Assembly: GCA_023386765.1 (NCBI GenBank)
Contig: JAEWJD010000128.1
Coordinates: 1 to 8,402, forward strand
Direction: 5' to 3'
DNA: 8,402 bases
Source: Pseudomonadota bacterium
Lineage (GTDB): Bacteria; Pseudomonadota; Gammaproteobacteria; Burkholderiales; Burkholderiaceae_B
Shown here: positions 1 to 8,045 of the stretch, piece after piece
Position numbering within the stretch: position 1 is the first letter of the stretch
Layout: each line of letters opens with the position of its first letter
Position numbers and translations under genes: made by a program
The notes under the pieces: generated by a model
The model's input: only the letters and a program-made list of their open reading frames with translations
Database searches by the model: none
Told to the model about the DNA's origin: nothing

Positions 1-1304
<1,304 letters not shown>

Positions 1305-1308
<4 letters not shown>

Positions 1309-2543
1309 GCCCCTGCTGGACCGGCGCTCAGGCGCTGGTCCAGCACCTCGATCCAATGCCTGACCGGCGTCTGCGTGCCGGCTTGCAAATGGCCGATGCA
1401 TCCCACATTGGCCGACAGAATCACCTGCGGCTGCGCCGCCTCGATAGCGGCCAGCTTGCGCTGACGCAGCCGCCCCGACAGCTCCGGCTGCAACAGGGCA
1501 TACGCCCCGGCCGATCCACAGCACAGGTGCGCATCGCCAAACGGCTGCAAAACGAATCCCAACGCTCCCAACAGCTGCTCATTGACCTCGCGCAGGCCCT
1601 GCCAATGCTGCAAGGTGCAAGGCGGATGAAATGCCGCCACGGGCGCCTGCCCCAGGCGTGGCGCCAGTTGCGCGGCCTGCGGCGCGATCAGTTCGGCAAG
1701 ATCCCGCACCCGTGCCACCACATAGGCGGCCTTATCCGCGTAGTCGGGGTCATCCCGCAGGTGACGTGCGTACTCCTTGATCATGGCGCCACAACCCGAT
1801 GCATTGATCACCAGCGCCTCCGCCCGGCCCGCCTGCAGCAACGGCCACCAGGCGTCGACATTGGCACGCATCTGCGCGAGCGCTGCCGCCTGCGCATCCA
1901 GGTGAAAGCTCAAGGCCCCACAGCATCCCGCCGTCGGCGCCATGCTTGCACCGATTCCCAGTGCGTCCAGCACACGGATGGTCGCAGCATCGATCGACGG
2001 CATCATCCCAGGCTGGGCGCAACCGTCGAGCAGCAGCACCTGGCGCGCATGATGCCCCACCTGAGGGAGCGTGCCGGCCGGCCGGCGCGCGGGCACCTTC
2101 GCCCGCCATGACGGCGGCAGCATCGGTCGCAACGCCTGCGCCAGGCGCATGGCCGCGCCAAAGGCCGGCGAAGTCACGGCATGCCTCAGCAGCCAGCGCT
2201 GCAGACGCTGTGGCCACGGGCGCGCCACCCGCTCGGCCACCGCCTGACGTCCCTGGTCCAGCAGTTCACCATACGCGACACCGGAGGGACAGGTGGTTTC
2301 ACAATTACGGCAGGTCAGGCAGCGATCCAGATGCTGCTGGGTGGATGCGCTGGGCGTGGCGCCCTCCATGACCTGCTTGATGAGATAGATCCGCCCGCGC
2401 GGACTGTCGCGCTCATCGCCCAGCTCCAGGTAGGTCGGGCAGGTCGCCGCACAAAAGCCGCAATGCACGCAACGGCGCAGAATGGCTTCGGCCTGTTCGC
2501 CCTGCGTCGTACCGCGCGCCCAGGAGGCCAGACGGGTTTGCAT
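1305..2543 (-). CDS. glcF: Glycolate oxidase iron-sulfur subunit GlcF
   Basis: Iron-sulfur subunit of the membrane-associated glycolate oxidase (GlcDEF), passing electrons from the flavin subunits toward the respiratory chain. The 412-residue length matches the family. Two 4Fe-4S ferredoxin motifs are visible: C25-x2-C28-x2-C31-x3-C35-P and C75-x2-C78-x2-C81-x3-C85-P. Two cysteine-rich CCG-domain modules follow: GCAQPG near 174 with TAGCCGALSFH (CCG 207-209), then HPPC...HLCCGSAG (CCG 341-343) with a late Cys at 382 (NVGCIGH). The ATG start has AGGAG 9 bases upstream; that Shine-Dalgarno overlaps the glcE stop codon TAG. It is the last gene of glcDEF, 12 bases after glcE. Its stop TAG overlaps the pntB stop TAA (shared bases 1305-1308). 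Confidence 0.95.
1314..1345 (+). terminator. Hairpin just after pntB stop, candidate 3' end of the pnt transcript
   Basis: A near-perfect inverted repeat starts 6 bases after the pntB stop. The left arm TGCTGGACCGGCGC and right arm GCGCTGGTCCAGCA give 14 positions (13 Watson-Crick pairs and one G-U in the + strand RNA) around the loop TCAG. No T-run follows, so it is not a textbook intrinsic terminator; it may instead stabilise the mRNA 3' end. It lies inside the last codons of glcF on the other strand. In the glcF RNA the wobble becomes an A-C mismatch, so the fold is better in the pnt RNA. Confidence 0.45.
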
Positions 2544-2555
2544 TGAAGTGCGCTC

Positions 2556-3659
2556 CTAGAGCTCCGGCACCATGCGGCCGGGGTTGAACAAGCCTGCCGG
2601 ATCCAACTCCTGCTTCAGCCGTCGGGTAATGCCCGCCACGCCTGCAGACAAGGGATGGAATACGCCGTCAGCCGGCACGCCGGCACCATAGGCGCGAAAT
2701 AGCGGGGCATGCCCTCCCGCAGCCTGGGCTGCCGTCCGCAGGGCGGTCGCATCCGCGCGCGCGCTGAGCCAACGCACGCCGCCGCCCCACTCCAGCAACA
2801 TCGGCCCGGCCTCCAGCGGCGGCGTAGTGGGTGCAACCGCCAGGCGCCACAGCGGCACGCCCCCCTGAAAAAACGCGTGGGTCTGCTCCCGCAATGCCGA
2901 CCAGATAGCCTGCCCGCTCGCTTCATCGAGCCGTTGTCCGTCCAGGCTGCTGCAAGCGGCACGAACGGCAGGCAGCGGGCCGCTCAACCTAACCAGCCAA
3001 CGCCCGCCATCGCCCTGCCCGTCCTCCGGTATCCAGGCCGTGGCCGAGATCGGCAGCGGCAGGCCGCGCCAGCGTGCGAAACGCTGCAATGCCTCCGCCT
3101 GGGTGCTGAGGCCATAGACGGTCATTTCCACTGGCGGGCAGGGCACCACCTTCAGCGAGACCTCCAGCAAGGCGCCGAATATACCGAGCGAACCCGCCAT
3201 CAGGCGCGACACATCGTAGCCGGCAACGTTTTTCATCACTTCGCCGCCAAAGGACAGCACGCGGCCCTGGGCATCCAGCAGGCGCACGCCCAGCAGATAA
3301 TCGCTGATGCCCCCGCAAGCGACGCGGCGTGGCCCCGCCAATCCTGCCGCCACGCATCCGCCGATCGTTGCCGTGCTATCGAAATGGGGCGGCTCGAACG
3401 CCAGCATCTGCCCACGTTCAGCCAGGATCTGTTGCAGTTCGCTCAATGGCGTGCCGGCACGCACGGTGACGACCAGCTCCGAAGGCTGGTAGTTGATGAT
3501 GCCGCGATAGGCCGTCATGTCCAGCACATAATGACTGTCCGTCGTCATGGGCGCATTGCCATAGAAACGCTTGCTGCCGCCGCCCGCAATGGTCAGGGGC
3601 TTGTGGCCGCCTCGTGCCGTCATGACTTGGTCGCACAGTTCGGAAAGAACGAATTCCAT
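2556..3659 (-). CDS. glcE: Glycolate oxidase FAD-binding subunit GlcE
   Basis: Second flavin-type subunit of glycolate oxidase, needed with GlcD and GlcF to oxidise glycolate to glyoxylate. The 367 residues compare with about 350 in E. coli. The N-terminal PCMH-type FAD-binding domain shows the AGGGSK loop (25-30), VRAGTPLSELQ (66-76), STATIGGCVAAGLAGPRR (95-112) and KNVAGYDVSRLMAGSLG (143-159). The C-terminal half ends in the family signature LFNPGRMVPEL. The domain is shorter than that of GlcD, lacks the GEHG motif and ends without the long GlcD-type cap. The start ATG has GAGG 9 bases upstream, and that Shine-Dalgarno includes part of the glcD stop (TGAGG). It sits between glcD and glcF, with gaps of 11 and 12 bases, so translational coupling is likely. 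Confidence 0.94.
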   Translation of the reverse strand: MEFVLSELCDQVMTARGGHKPLTIAGGGSKRFYGNAPMTTDSHYVLDMTAYRGIINYQPSELVVTVRAGTPLSELQQILAERGQMLAFEPPHFDSTATIGGCVAAGLAGPRRVACGGISDYLLGVRLLDAQGRVLSFGGEVMKNVAGYDVSRLMAGSLGIFGALLEVSLKVVPCPPVEMTVYGLSTQAEALQRFARWRGLPLPISATAWIPEDGQGDGGRWLVRLSGPLPAVRAACSSLDGQRLDEASGQAIWSALREQTHAFFQGGVPLWRLAVAPTTPPLEAGPMLLEWGGGVRWLSARADATALRTAAQAAGGHAPLFRAYGAGVPADGVFHPLSAGVAGITRRLKQELDPAGLFNPGRMVPEL

Positions 3660-3670
3660 GATGGCCGACC

Positions 3671-5170
3671 TCAGAAACGCGCCAGGTCCGGGAAACGCAG
3701 CTCGCCGCCATGGACATGCATCTTGCCGTACTCGGCACAGCGCGCCAGCGTCGGAACCACCTTGTCGGGGTTGAGCAAGCCAAGCGGATCGAAAGCCCGC
3801 TTGACGGCAAAAAACGTATCCAGTTCATCGCGCGAGAACTGCACGCACATCTGATTGATCTTCTCCATGCCCACACCATGTTCGCCGGTGACCGTGCCGC
3901 CGACCTGGATGCACAGCTCCAGGATGGCGGCGCCGAATTTTTCGGCGCGCTCGACTTCATCGGGCTTGTTGGCGTCGAACAGGATCAGCGGATGGAGATT
4001 GCCGTCGCCGGCATGAAACACGTTGGCGCAACGCAGGCCAAACTCGTCTTCCATCTGCTCGATCGCGCCCAGCACGCGCGCCAGATGCCGACGCGGAATG
4101 GTGCCATCCATGCAGTAGTAATCCGGCGATACGCGACCGGCCGCGGGAAAGGCATTTTTGCGGCCGGCCCAGAACTTCAGGCGCTCGGCCTCCGAGGCAG
4201 AGACCTGGCAGGCCGTGGCGCCTGCGGCATGGCAGATGGCCTCGATGCGCGCCACCTCGTCATCCACCTCCTCGGGACTGCCATCTGATTCGCATAACAG
4301 GATTGCCTGTGCGCTCAGGTCATAGCCGGCCTGCACGAAAGGCTCGACCATATGGATCGCCTGACGATCCATCATTTCCAGGCCGGCGGGAATGATGCCC
4401 GCGCCGATGATGCGCGTCACGGCATTGCCTGCCGCCTCGACACTGGCAAAACTGGCCATCACCACCTGCGCACGGACCGGACGCGGCAACAGGCGCACCG
4501 TCACTTCAGTGACGATACCCAGCATGCCTTCCGAGCCGATAAACAGCGGCAGCAATGCCGGGCCGGACGCATCAGGCGCATCGCTGCCCAGCTCGACGAT
4601 CTGCCCGTCGATGGTCACCACCCGGAGCTTGATGACGTTGTGCACCGTCAACCCGTACTTCAGGCAATGCACGCCCCCGGCATTCTCGGCCACGTTACCG
4701 CCGATCGAACAGGCGATCTGACTCGAAGGATCGGGTGCGTAATACAAGCCATACGGGGCCGCGGCCTGTGAAATGGCGAGGTTTCGCACCCCCGGCTCCA
4801 CCACCGCCACGGCGGCCAACGGGTCGATGCGCTTGATGCGATTCAGTTTGGACAACCCCAGCAACACACCCTGCGCATGGGGCAGTGCGCCCCCGGACAG
4901 GCCGGTCCCCGCGCCGCGCGCAACCACGGGCACATTCAGGCGCCGGCAGACCTGCATGACCGCACAGACCTGGTTCTCGTCTTCGGGCAACACCACGGCA
5001 GCCGGCAGGCAGCGCATCAGCGTCAGCCCGTCGCACTCATAGGGTCGGGTATCCTCTTCGCGATACAGCACGCAATGGGCGGGTAACACCGAACGCAGGG
5101 CCTGCAACAGGTTCTGCAGGGAGAAAGGCGTCGAGGAGGCGCTCAGGCCGGCGTCGGCGATCGAGGTCAT
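3671..5170 (-). CDS. glcD: Glycolate oxidase catalytic FAD subunit GlcD
   Basis: FAD-dependent catalytic subunit of glycolate oxidase (glycolate to glyoxylate) in the VAO/PCMH flavoprotein superfamily. Read from the ATG at 5170 it is 499 residues, the E. coli GlcD length. Motifs in this numbering: PYECDGL (43-49), RGAGTGLSGGALP (85-97), YYAPDPSSQIACSIGGNVAENAGG (143-166), LFIGSEGMLGI, WAGRKNAFP, DYYCMDGTIPRR, FHAGDGNLHP (385-394), GEHGVGMEK (429-437) and LNPDKVVP near the end, where most relatives have LNPGK. The start is uncertain. An ATG 63 bases upstream (5233) is in frame, adds 21 residues without evident homology, and has a better Shine-Dalgarno (GGAGG, 10 bases). The 5170 ATG has only AAGG directly abutting it. 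I prefer 5170 on family length. It is the first gene of glcDEF; no glcC regulator or transporter gene is in view. Confidence 0.93.
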   Translation of the reverse strand: MTSIADAGLSASSTPFSLQNLLQALRSVLPAHCVLYREEDTRPYECDGLTLMRCLPAAVVLPEDENQVCAVMQVCRRLNVPVVARGAGTGLSGGALPHAQGVLLGLSKLNRIKRIDPLAAVAVVEPGVRNLAISQAAAPYGLYYAPDPSSQIACSIGGNVAENAGGVHCLKYGLTVHNVIKLRVVTIDGQIVELGSDAPDASGPALLPLFIGSEGMLGIVTEVTVRLLPRPVRAQVVMASFASVEAAGNAVTRIIGAGIIPAGLEMMDRQAIHMVEPFVQAGYDLSAQAILLCESDGSPEEVDDEVARIEAICHAAGATACQVSASEAERLKFWAGRKNAFPAAGRVSPDYYCMDGTIPRRHLARVLGAIEQMEDEFGLRCANVFHAGDGNLHPLILFDANKPDEVERAEKFGAAILELCIQVGGTVTGEHGVGMEKINQMCVQFSRDELDTFFAVKRAFDPLGLLNPDKVVPTLARCAEYGKMHVHGGELRFPDLARF

Positions 5171-5176
5171 CCTTAG

Positions 5177-5204
5177 AAGATAGCGCGCGCCCTGCGATTG
5201 TTCA
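5177..5204 (-). promoter_or_regulatory. Weak candidate promoter directly before glcD
   Basis: Read on the minus strand, TGAACA (5204-5199), a 16-base spacer and TATCTT (5182-5177) match the -35 and -10 consensus at 4 of 6 each. Only six bases separate the -10 from the ATG at 5170, so this promoter would give an almost leaderless glcD message. A rival arrangement is TTGTCA (5289-5284), 15 bases, TATGTC (5268-5263), lying inside the preceding terminator and suiting the longer start at 5233. I cannot decide between them by eye. Confidence 0.25.
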
Positions 5205-5206
5205 CG

Positions 5207-5230
5207 CCGGTATTTACCCGGGGATACCGG
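5207..5230. promoter_or_regulatory. Inverted repeat upstream of glcD, possible operator
   Basis: A perfect 7-base inverted repeat, CCGGTAT and ATACCGG, is separated by 10 bases and lies 37-60 bases before the glcD ATG at 5170. The size and symmetry would suit a dimeric regulator (glc operons are controlled by a GntR-family protein in E. coli), but I do not recognise a known operator sequence. If the longer glcD start at 5233 is right, the repeat would fall inside coding sequence, which weakens this reading. Confidence 0.3.
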
Positions 5231-5267
5231 CATGCCTGCGCCCCCTCCCCCGGCATGTCCCAGACAT

Positions 5268-5299
5268 AAAAAAACCCAGCGCCTGACAAGACGCTGGGT
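5268..5299 (-). terminator. Intrinsic terminator of the FAD-linked oxidase gene
   Basis: On the minus strand the 8-base stem ACCCAGCG / CGCTGGGT encloses a 10-base loop, and seven T follow (A-run 5268-5274 on the + strand). It lies 28 bases past the stop of the FAD-linked oxidase gene, so it separates that gene from glcDEF and implies a separate promoter for glcD. Confidence 0.85.
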
Positions 5300-5326
5300 G
5301 TCGGGACCGGCCCCGCCTGGGACCGC

Positions 5327-6730
5327 CTACCAGGCGATGATCTTGCCCGGGTTGAGGATGTTGTTCGGATCGAAGGCGTGCTTGAGGCTGCGCATCAGGG
5401 CCAGCGCATCATCGCCATGCTCCTGCTGCATGAACTGCATCTTGTGCAGGCCCACCCCGTGCTCGCCGGTGCAGGTGCCATCGGCGGCAATGGCGCGTCG
5501 TACCAGGTTGTGATTGATGGTTTCCGACTCCTGCCATTCAGCTTCGTTGTCGCCATCCAGCAGCATCAGCACGTGGAAATTGCCATCGCCCACGTGGCCG
5601 ACGATCGTGTACGGAAAGCTGGCGCGCTCCAATTCGTCGACGGTTTCACGCACGCAATCGGCCAGACGCGAAATCGGCACGCACACATCGGTCGTGCTGG
5701 CCCGGCAACCCGGACGCAGTTGCAGTCCGGCAAAGTAGGCGTTGTGGCGTGCCGTCCAGAGGCGGTTGCGGTCCTCGGGGTGCTCGGCCCACTCGAAGTC
5801 CATGCCGCCATGCTCGGCCGTGATGGCCTGCACGGTCTCGGCCTGCTCCTGGACACCTGCCGGGCTGCCATGGAACTCGAACACCAGCATGGGCGTCTCG
5901 CGCAGCGTCAACTTGCTGTAGAGATTGACCGCCTTGACCGCCGCCGCGTCCATGAATTCCACGCGCGCAACGGGCACCCCCATCTGGATGATCTCGATCA
6001 CGCTTTGGACCGCATCATCCAGCGAGGGGAAATTGCAGATCGCTGCCGATACCGCCTCGGGCTGCGGATACAGGCGGACGGTGACTTCGGTAATGATGCC
6101 CAGCGTGCCTTCGCTGCCCACGAAAAAGCGCGTGAGGTCGTAGCCGGCCGAGGATTTGCGCGCCCGCCCGGCGGTGCGCACCACGCGTCCGTCGGCCGTC
6201 ACCACGGTCAGCGACATGACGTTCTCGCGCATCGTGCCGTAGCGCACGGCATTGGTGCCGGAGGCGCGCGTGGCGGCCATGCCGCCCAGGCTGGCGTCCG
6301 CCCCCGGATCAATCGGGAAGAACAGCCCGGTGCTGCGGATTTCTTCGTTCAGCTGCTTGCGCGTCACGCCAGCCTGCACGGTGGCGGTGAGGTCTTCCGC
6401 ATTGACCGAAAGCACCTGGTTCATCTGGGAAAGATCCAGGCTGATGCCACCCTCGATGGCCAGCAGATGGCCCTCCAGCGAGGAGCCCGCGCCGTAGGGG
6501 ATCAGGGGCACGCGGTGTTCGTTGCACAGCCGCGCCACCTGCGCCACTTCATCGGTATTCTGGGCGAACACGACGGCATCCGGCAGCATGGGCGGATACG
6601 GTGACTCATCACGCCCATGATGCTCGCGCACCGCTTCGGACACGGACAGACGATCACCGAAAATGGCACCGAGCGCCTCCAGACAGGCGGGCGGCACAGG
6701 ACGACGCAGGTCAGGCAAGGGAGCATTCAT
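5327..6730 (-). CDS. FAD-linked oxidase, cytochrome-type D-lactate dehydrogenase/GlcD family
   Basis: Flavoprotein of the GlcD/Dld (VAO/PCMH) family, 467 residues from the ATG at 6730. The closest type I recognise is the respiratory D-lactate dehydrogenase (cytochrome) group, including yeast Dld1 and mammalian LDHD, which oxidise D-2-hydroxy acids to 2-oxo acids. Motifs: IPYGAGSSLEGH (77-88), DLSQMNQVL, FFPIDPGADASLGGMAATRASGTNAVRYG (137-165), KSSAGYDLTRFFVGSEGTLGI, WTARHNAYFA, GHVGDGNFH (378-386), GEHGVGLHK (422-430) and terminal LNPGKIIAW. The His residues of GDGNFH and GEHG are the expected metal/substrate-site residues. It is not GlcD: the real glcD is next door, and the two are separated by a terminator. 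A TTG two codons earlier (6736) is a possible alternative start. Neither start has a clear Shine-Dalgarno. The exact substrate (D-lactate, 2-hydroxyglutarate or another) cannot be told from sequence. Confidence 0.9.
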   Translation of the reverse strand: MNAPLPDLRRPVPPACLEALGAIFGDRLSVSEAVREHHGRDESPYPPMLPDAVVFAQNTDEVAQVARLCNEHRVPLIPYGAGSSLEGHLLAIEGGISLDLSQMNQVLSVNAEDLTATVQAGVTRKQLNEEIRSTGLFFPIDPGADASLGGMAATRASGTNAVRYGTMRENVMSLTVVTADGRVVRTAGRARKSSAGYDLTRFFVGSEGTLGIITEVTVRLYPQPEAVSAAICNFPSLDDAVQSVIEIIQMGVPVARVEFMDAAAVKAVNLYSKLTLRETPMLVFEFHGSPAGVQEQAETVQAITAEHGGMDFEWAEHPEDRNRLWTARHNAYFAGLQLRPGCRASTTDVCVPISRLADCVRETVDELERASFPYTIVGHVGDGNFHVLMLLDGDNEAEWQESETINHNLVRRAIAADGTCTGEHGVGLHKMQFMQQEHGDDALALMRSLKHAFDPNNILNPGKIIAW

Positions 6731-6746
6731 GGTCAAGGGAAGAAGT

Positions 6747-6769
6747 GGGTTGCAAACCCGGCCATTCTA
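6747..6769 (-). promoter_or_regulatory. Candidate -10 box and small palindrome before the FAD-linked oxidase
   Basis: On the minus strand TAGAAT (6769-6764) matches the -10 consensus at 5 of 6. A transcript starting about seven bases later would have a leader of roughly 27 bases before the ATG at 6730. No convincing -35 box is seen; the -35 position falls within the hairpin at 6781-6809. The inverted repeat GGGTT-TGC-AACCC (6759-6747) sits at the expected start site, where an operator could block transcription. Confidence 0.35.
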
Positions 6770-6780
6770 CGCCCCCTGCA

Positions 6781-6809
6781 CCCAGAGCAGGCATCCCGCC
6801 TGCCCTGGG
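6781..6809 (-). terminator. Hairpin after aroG, candidate transcript end
   Basis: CCCAGAGCAGGC and GCCTGCCCTGGG pair at 11 of 12 positions (one A/C mismatch) around the 5-base loop ATCCC. It lies about 20 bases past the aroG stop in the 99-base gap before the FAD-linked oxidase gene. No T-run follows on the minus strand, so efficient intrinsic termination is uncertain. It may be a 3' stabilising hairpin, or a protein site for the downstream promoter, whose -35 region it overlaps. Confidence 0.45.
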
Positions 6810-6829
6810 CCTGCCTTGGTCGAGGCTGT

Positions 6830-7903
6830 CTACTTGCCGCTGGCCAGCGTCACGCGACGGCGCTCGCGCACGCCTTGTGCCAGGCGCTCCAGCGTCTGCA
6901 CCGACGCGTCCCAGTCGATGCAGCCATCGGTGATGCTTTGCCCGTAGGTGAGCGCCTGCCCGGGCACCATATCCTGGCGCCCGGCCACAAGATGGCTTTC
7001 GATCATGATCCCGACGATGCGGCTGTCGCCCTTGGCCATCTGGCCGGCCACGTCATCGGCCACCATCGGCTGGTTCTCGGGCTTCTTGCTGCTGTTGGCA
7101 TGGCTGGCATCAATCATCACGCGCTGGGCCAGGCCGGATTTGGCCAGATCCTGGCAGGCGACCTCGACGCTGGCGGCATCGTAGTTGGGCGCCTTGCCTC
7201 CGCGCAGGATAACGTGGCAGTCCTCGTTGCCGGCGGTCGAGACGATGGCGGAATGCCCGCCCTTGGTCACCGACAGGAAATGGTGCGGCTGCGAGGCCGC
7301 CTTCATGGCGTCCACCGCGATCTTCACATTGCCATCAGTGCCGTTCTTGAAACCCACCGGACACGACAGGCCCGAGGCCAGCTCGCGGTGCACCTGGCTC
7401 TCGGTCGTACGCGCGCCGATGGCCCCCCAGGCCACCAGGTCGGCGATGTACTGGGGCGTGATCATATCCAGGAATTCGCAGCCGGCAGGCAGGCCCATGC
7501 TGTTGATATCCAGCAGCAACTCACGGGCCACGCGCACGCCCTTGTTGATGTCGAAACTGCCGTCCAGGCCGGGATCATTGATCAGGCCCTTCCAGCCGAC
7601 GGTCGTACGCGGCTTCTCGAAGTAGACCCGCATGACGATTTCAAGATCGGCACCCAGTTTGTCGCGCAAGGGCTTCAAGCGCGCGGCGTAATCCAGGGCT
7701 GCGGCTGTGTCATGGATGGAGCAAGGGCCGATGACGACGATAAGACGATCATCCATGCCGTGCAGGATACGGTGCATCGCGCTGCGCGCGGCGTACACGG
7801 TTTCCGATGCTTCCTTGGTGCACGGAAATTCGCGCATGACGTGGGCGGGCGGATTCAGCTCCTTGATTTCACGGATACGAAGGTCGTCTGTATTGTGTGA
7901 CAC
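6830..7903 (-). CDS. aroG: 3-deoxy-7-phosphoheptulonate (DAHP) synthase, class I AroG type
   Basis: Condenses phosphoenolpyruvate and erythrose 4-phosphate to DAHP, the first step of the shikimate pathway. The start is GTG at 7903 (protein begins MSHNTDDLRI): AGGAG sits 7 bases upstream, and the 357-residue product then runs in step with E. coli AroG numbering. The open frame continues 32 codons further upstream, but that part shows no AroG similarity. Metal ligands C61 (GPCSIHD), H268 (SHANSSK), E302 and D326 (SITDGC) are present, as are R92 and K97 in MRVYFEKPRTTVGWKG. Residues of the E. coli phenylalanine inhibitor site are kept: D146, M147, P150, Q151, L175, L179, S180, F209, S211 and V221. 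Feedback inhibition by Phe is therefore inferred. It is transcribed from a separate promoter behind an attenuator-like leader (7998-8129). Confidence 0.96.
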   Translation of the reverse strand: MSHNTDDLRIREIKELNPPAHVMREFPCTKEASETVYAARSAMHRILHGMDDRLIVVIGPCSIHDTAAALDYAARLKPLRDKLGADLEIVMRVYFEKPRTTVGWKGLINDPGLDGSFDINKGVRVARELLLDINSMGLPAGCEFLDMITPQYIADLVAWGAIGARTTESQVHRELASGLSCPVGFKNGTDGNVKIAVDAMKAASQPHHFLSVTKGGHSAIVSTAGNEDCHVILRGGKAPNYDAASVEVACQDLAKSGLAQRVMIDASHANSSKKPENQPMVADDVAGQMAKGDSRIVGIMIESHLVAGRQDMVPGQALTYGQSITDGCIDWDASVQTLERLAQGVRERRRVTLASGK

Positions 7904-7997
7904 GGTAAGGCTCCTGGGATGTCTCAGATTGCAATGGCCCGGCTTGCAGGCCTGTCGGCTGTGTGATCCCGAAGGGCCCCGCCTCACTGACGGCAAC

Positions 7998-8027
7998 AAA
8001 AAAGCCGCCAGTGACGCTGGCGGCTTT
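7998..8027 (-). terminator. Attenuator terminator upstream of aroG
   Basis: An 11-base stem AAAGCCGCCAG / CTGGCGGCTTT with loop CGTCA is followed by a six-T run (8003-7998) on the minus strand. It comes 18 bases after the leader peptide stop and about 95 bases before the aroG GTG, on the same strand. It therefore cannot end a real upstream gene other than the leader. The A-rich left flank and TTTCTT on the + strand make it partly symmetric, but no + strand gene needs it. Confidence 0.88.
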
Positions 8028-8045
8028 CTTCGGGGGGATCTTTTA

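Noticed and set aside
2709..3854. A 381-residue + strand ORF opposite glcE and the end of glcD
   Set aside because: It crosses the glcD/glcE junction in antisense and has shadow-type composition.
5378..6604. A 408-residue + strand ORF opposite the FAD-linked oxidase
   Set aside because: Shadow of a clear flavoprotein gene; His/Arg/Gln-rich translation without motifs or ribosome site.
6734..6736. TTG as the start of the FAD-linked oxidase
   Set aside because: The ATG two codons later is the commoner start type, and neither has a better ribosome site; the difference is two residues.
6617..7900. A 427-residue + strand ORF opposite aroG and the start of the FAD-linked oxidase
   Set aside because: It lies antisense to two well-supported genes, in GC-rich DNA where long shadow frames are common. 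Its translation is rich in Arg, His, Gly and Ala with no recognisable domain.
7904..7999. A 32-residue N-terminal extension of AroG
   Set aside because: The GTG at 7903 has AGGAG at 7 bases, and residue numbering from it matches E. coli AroG exactly at C61, H268, E302 and D326. The extension shows no family similarity and overlaps the terminator T-run.
7904..8045. A metabolite-binding riboswitch or T-box upstream of aroG
   Set aside because: I recognise no conserved riboswitch or T-box sequence, and the short Phe/Tyr ORF with competing stems explains the terminator more simply.
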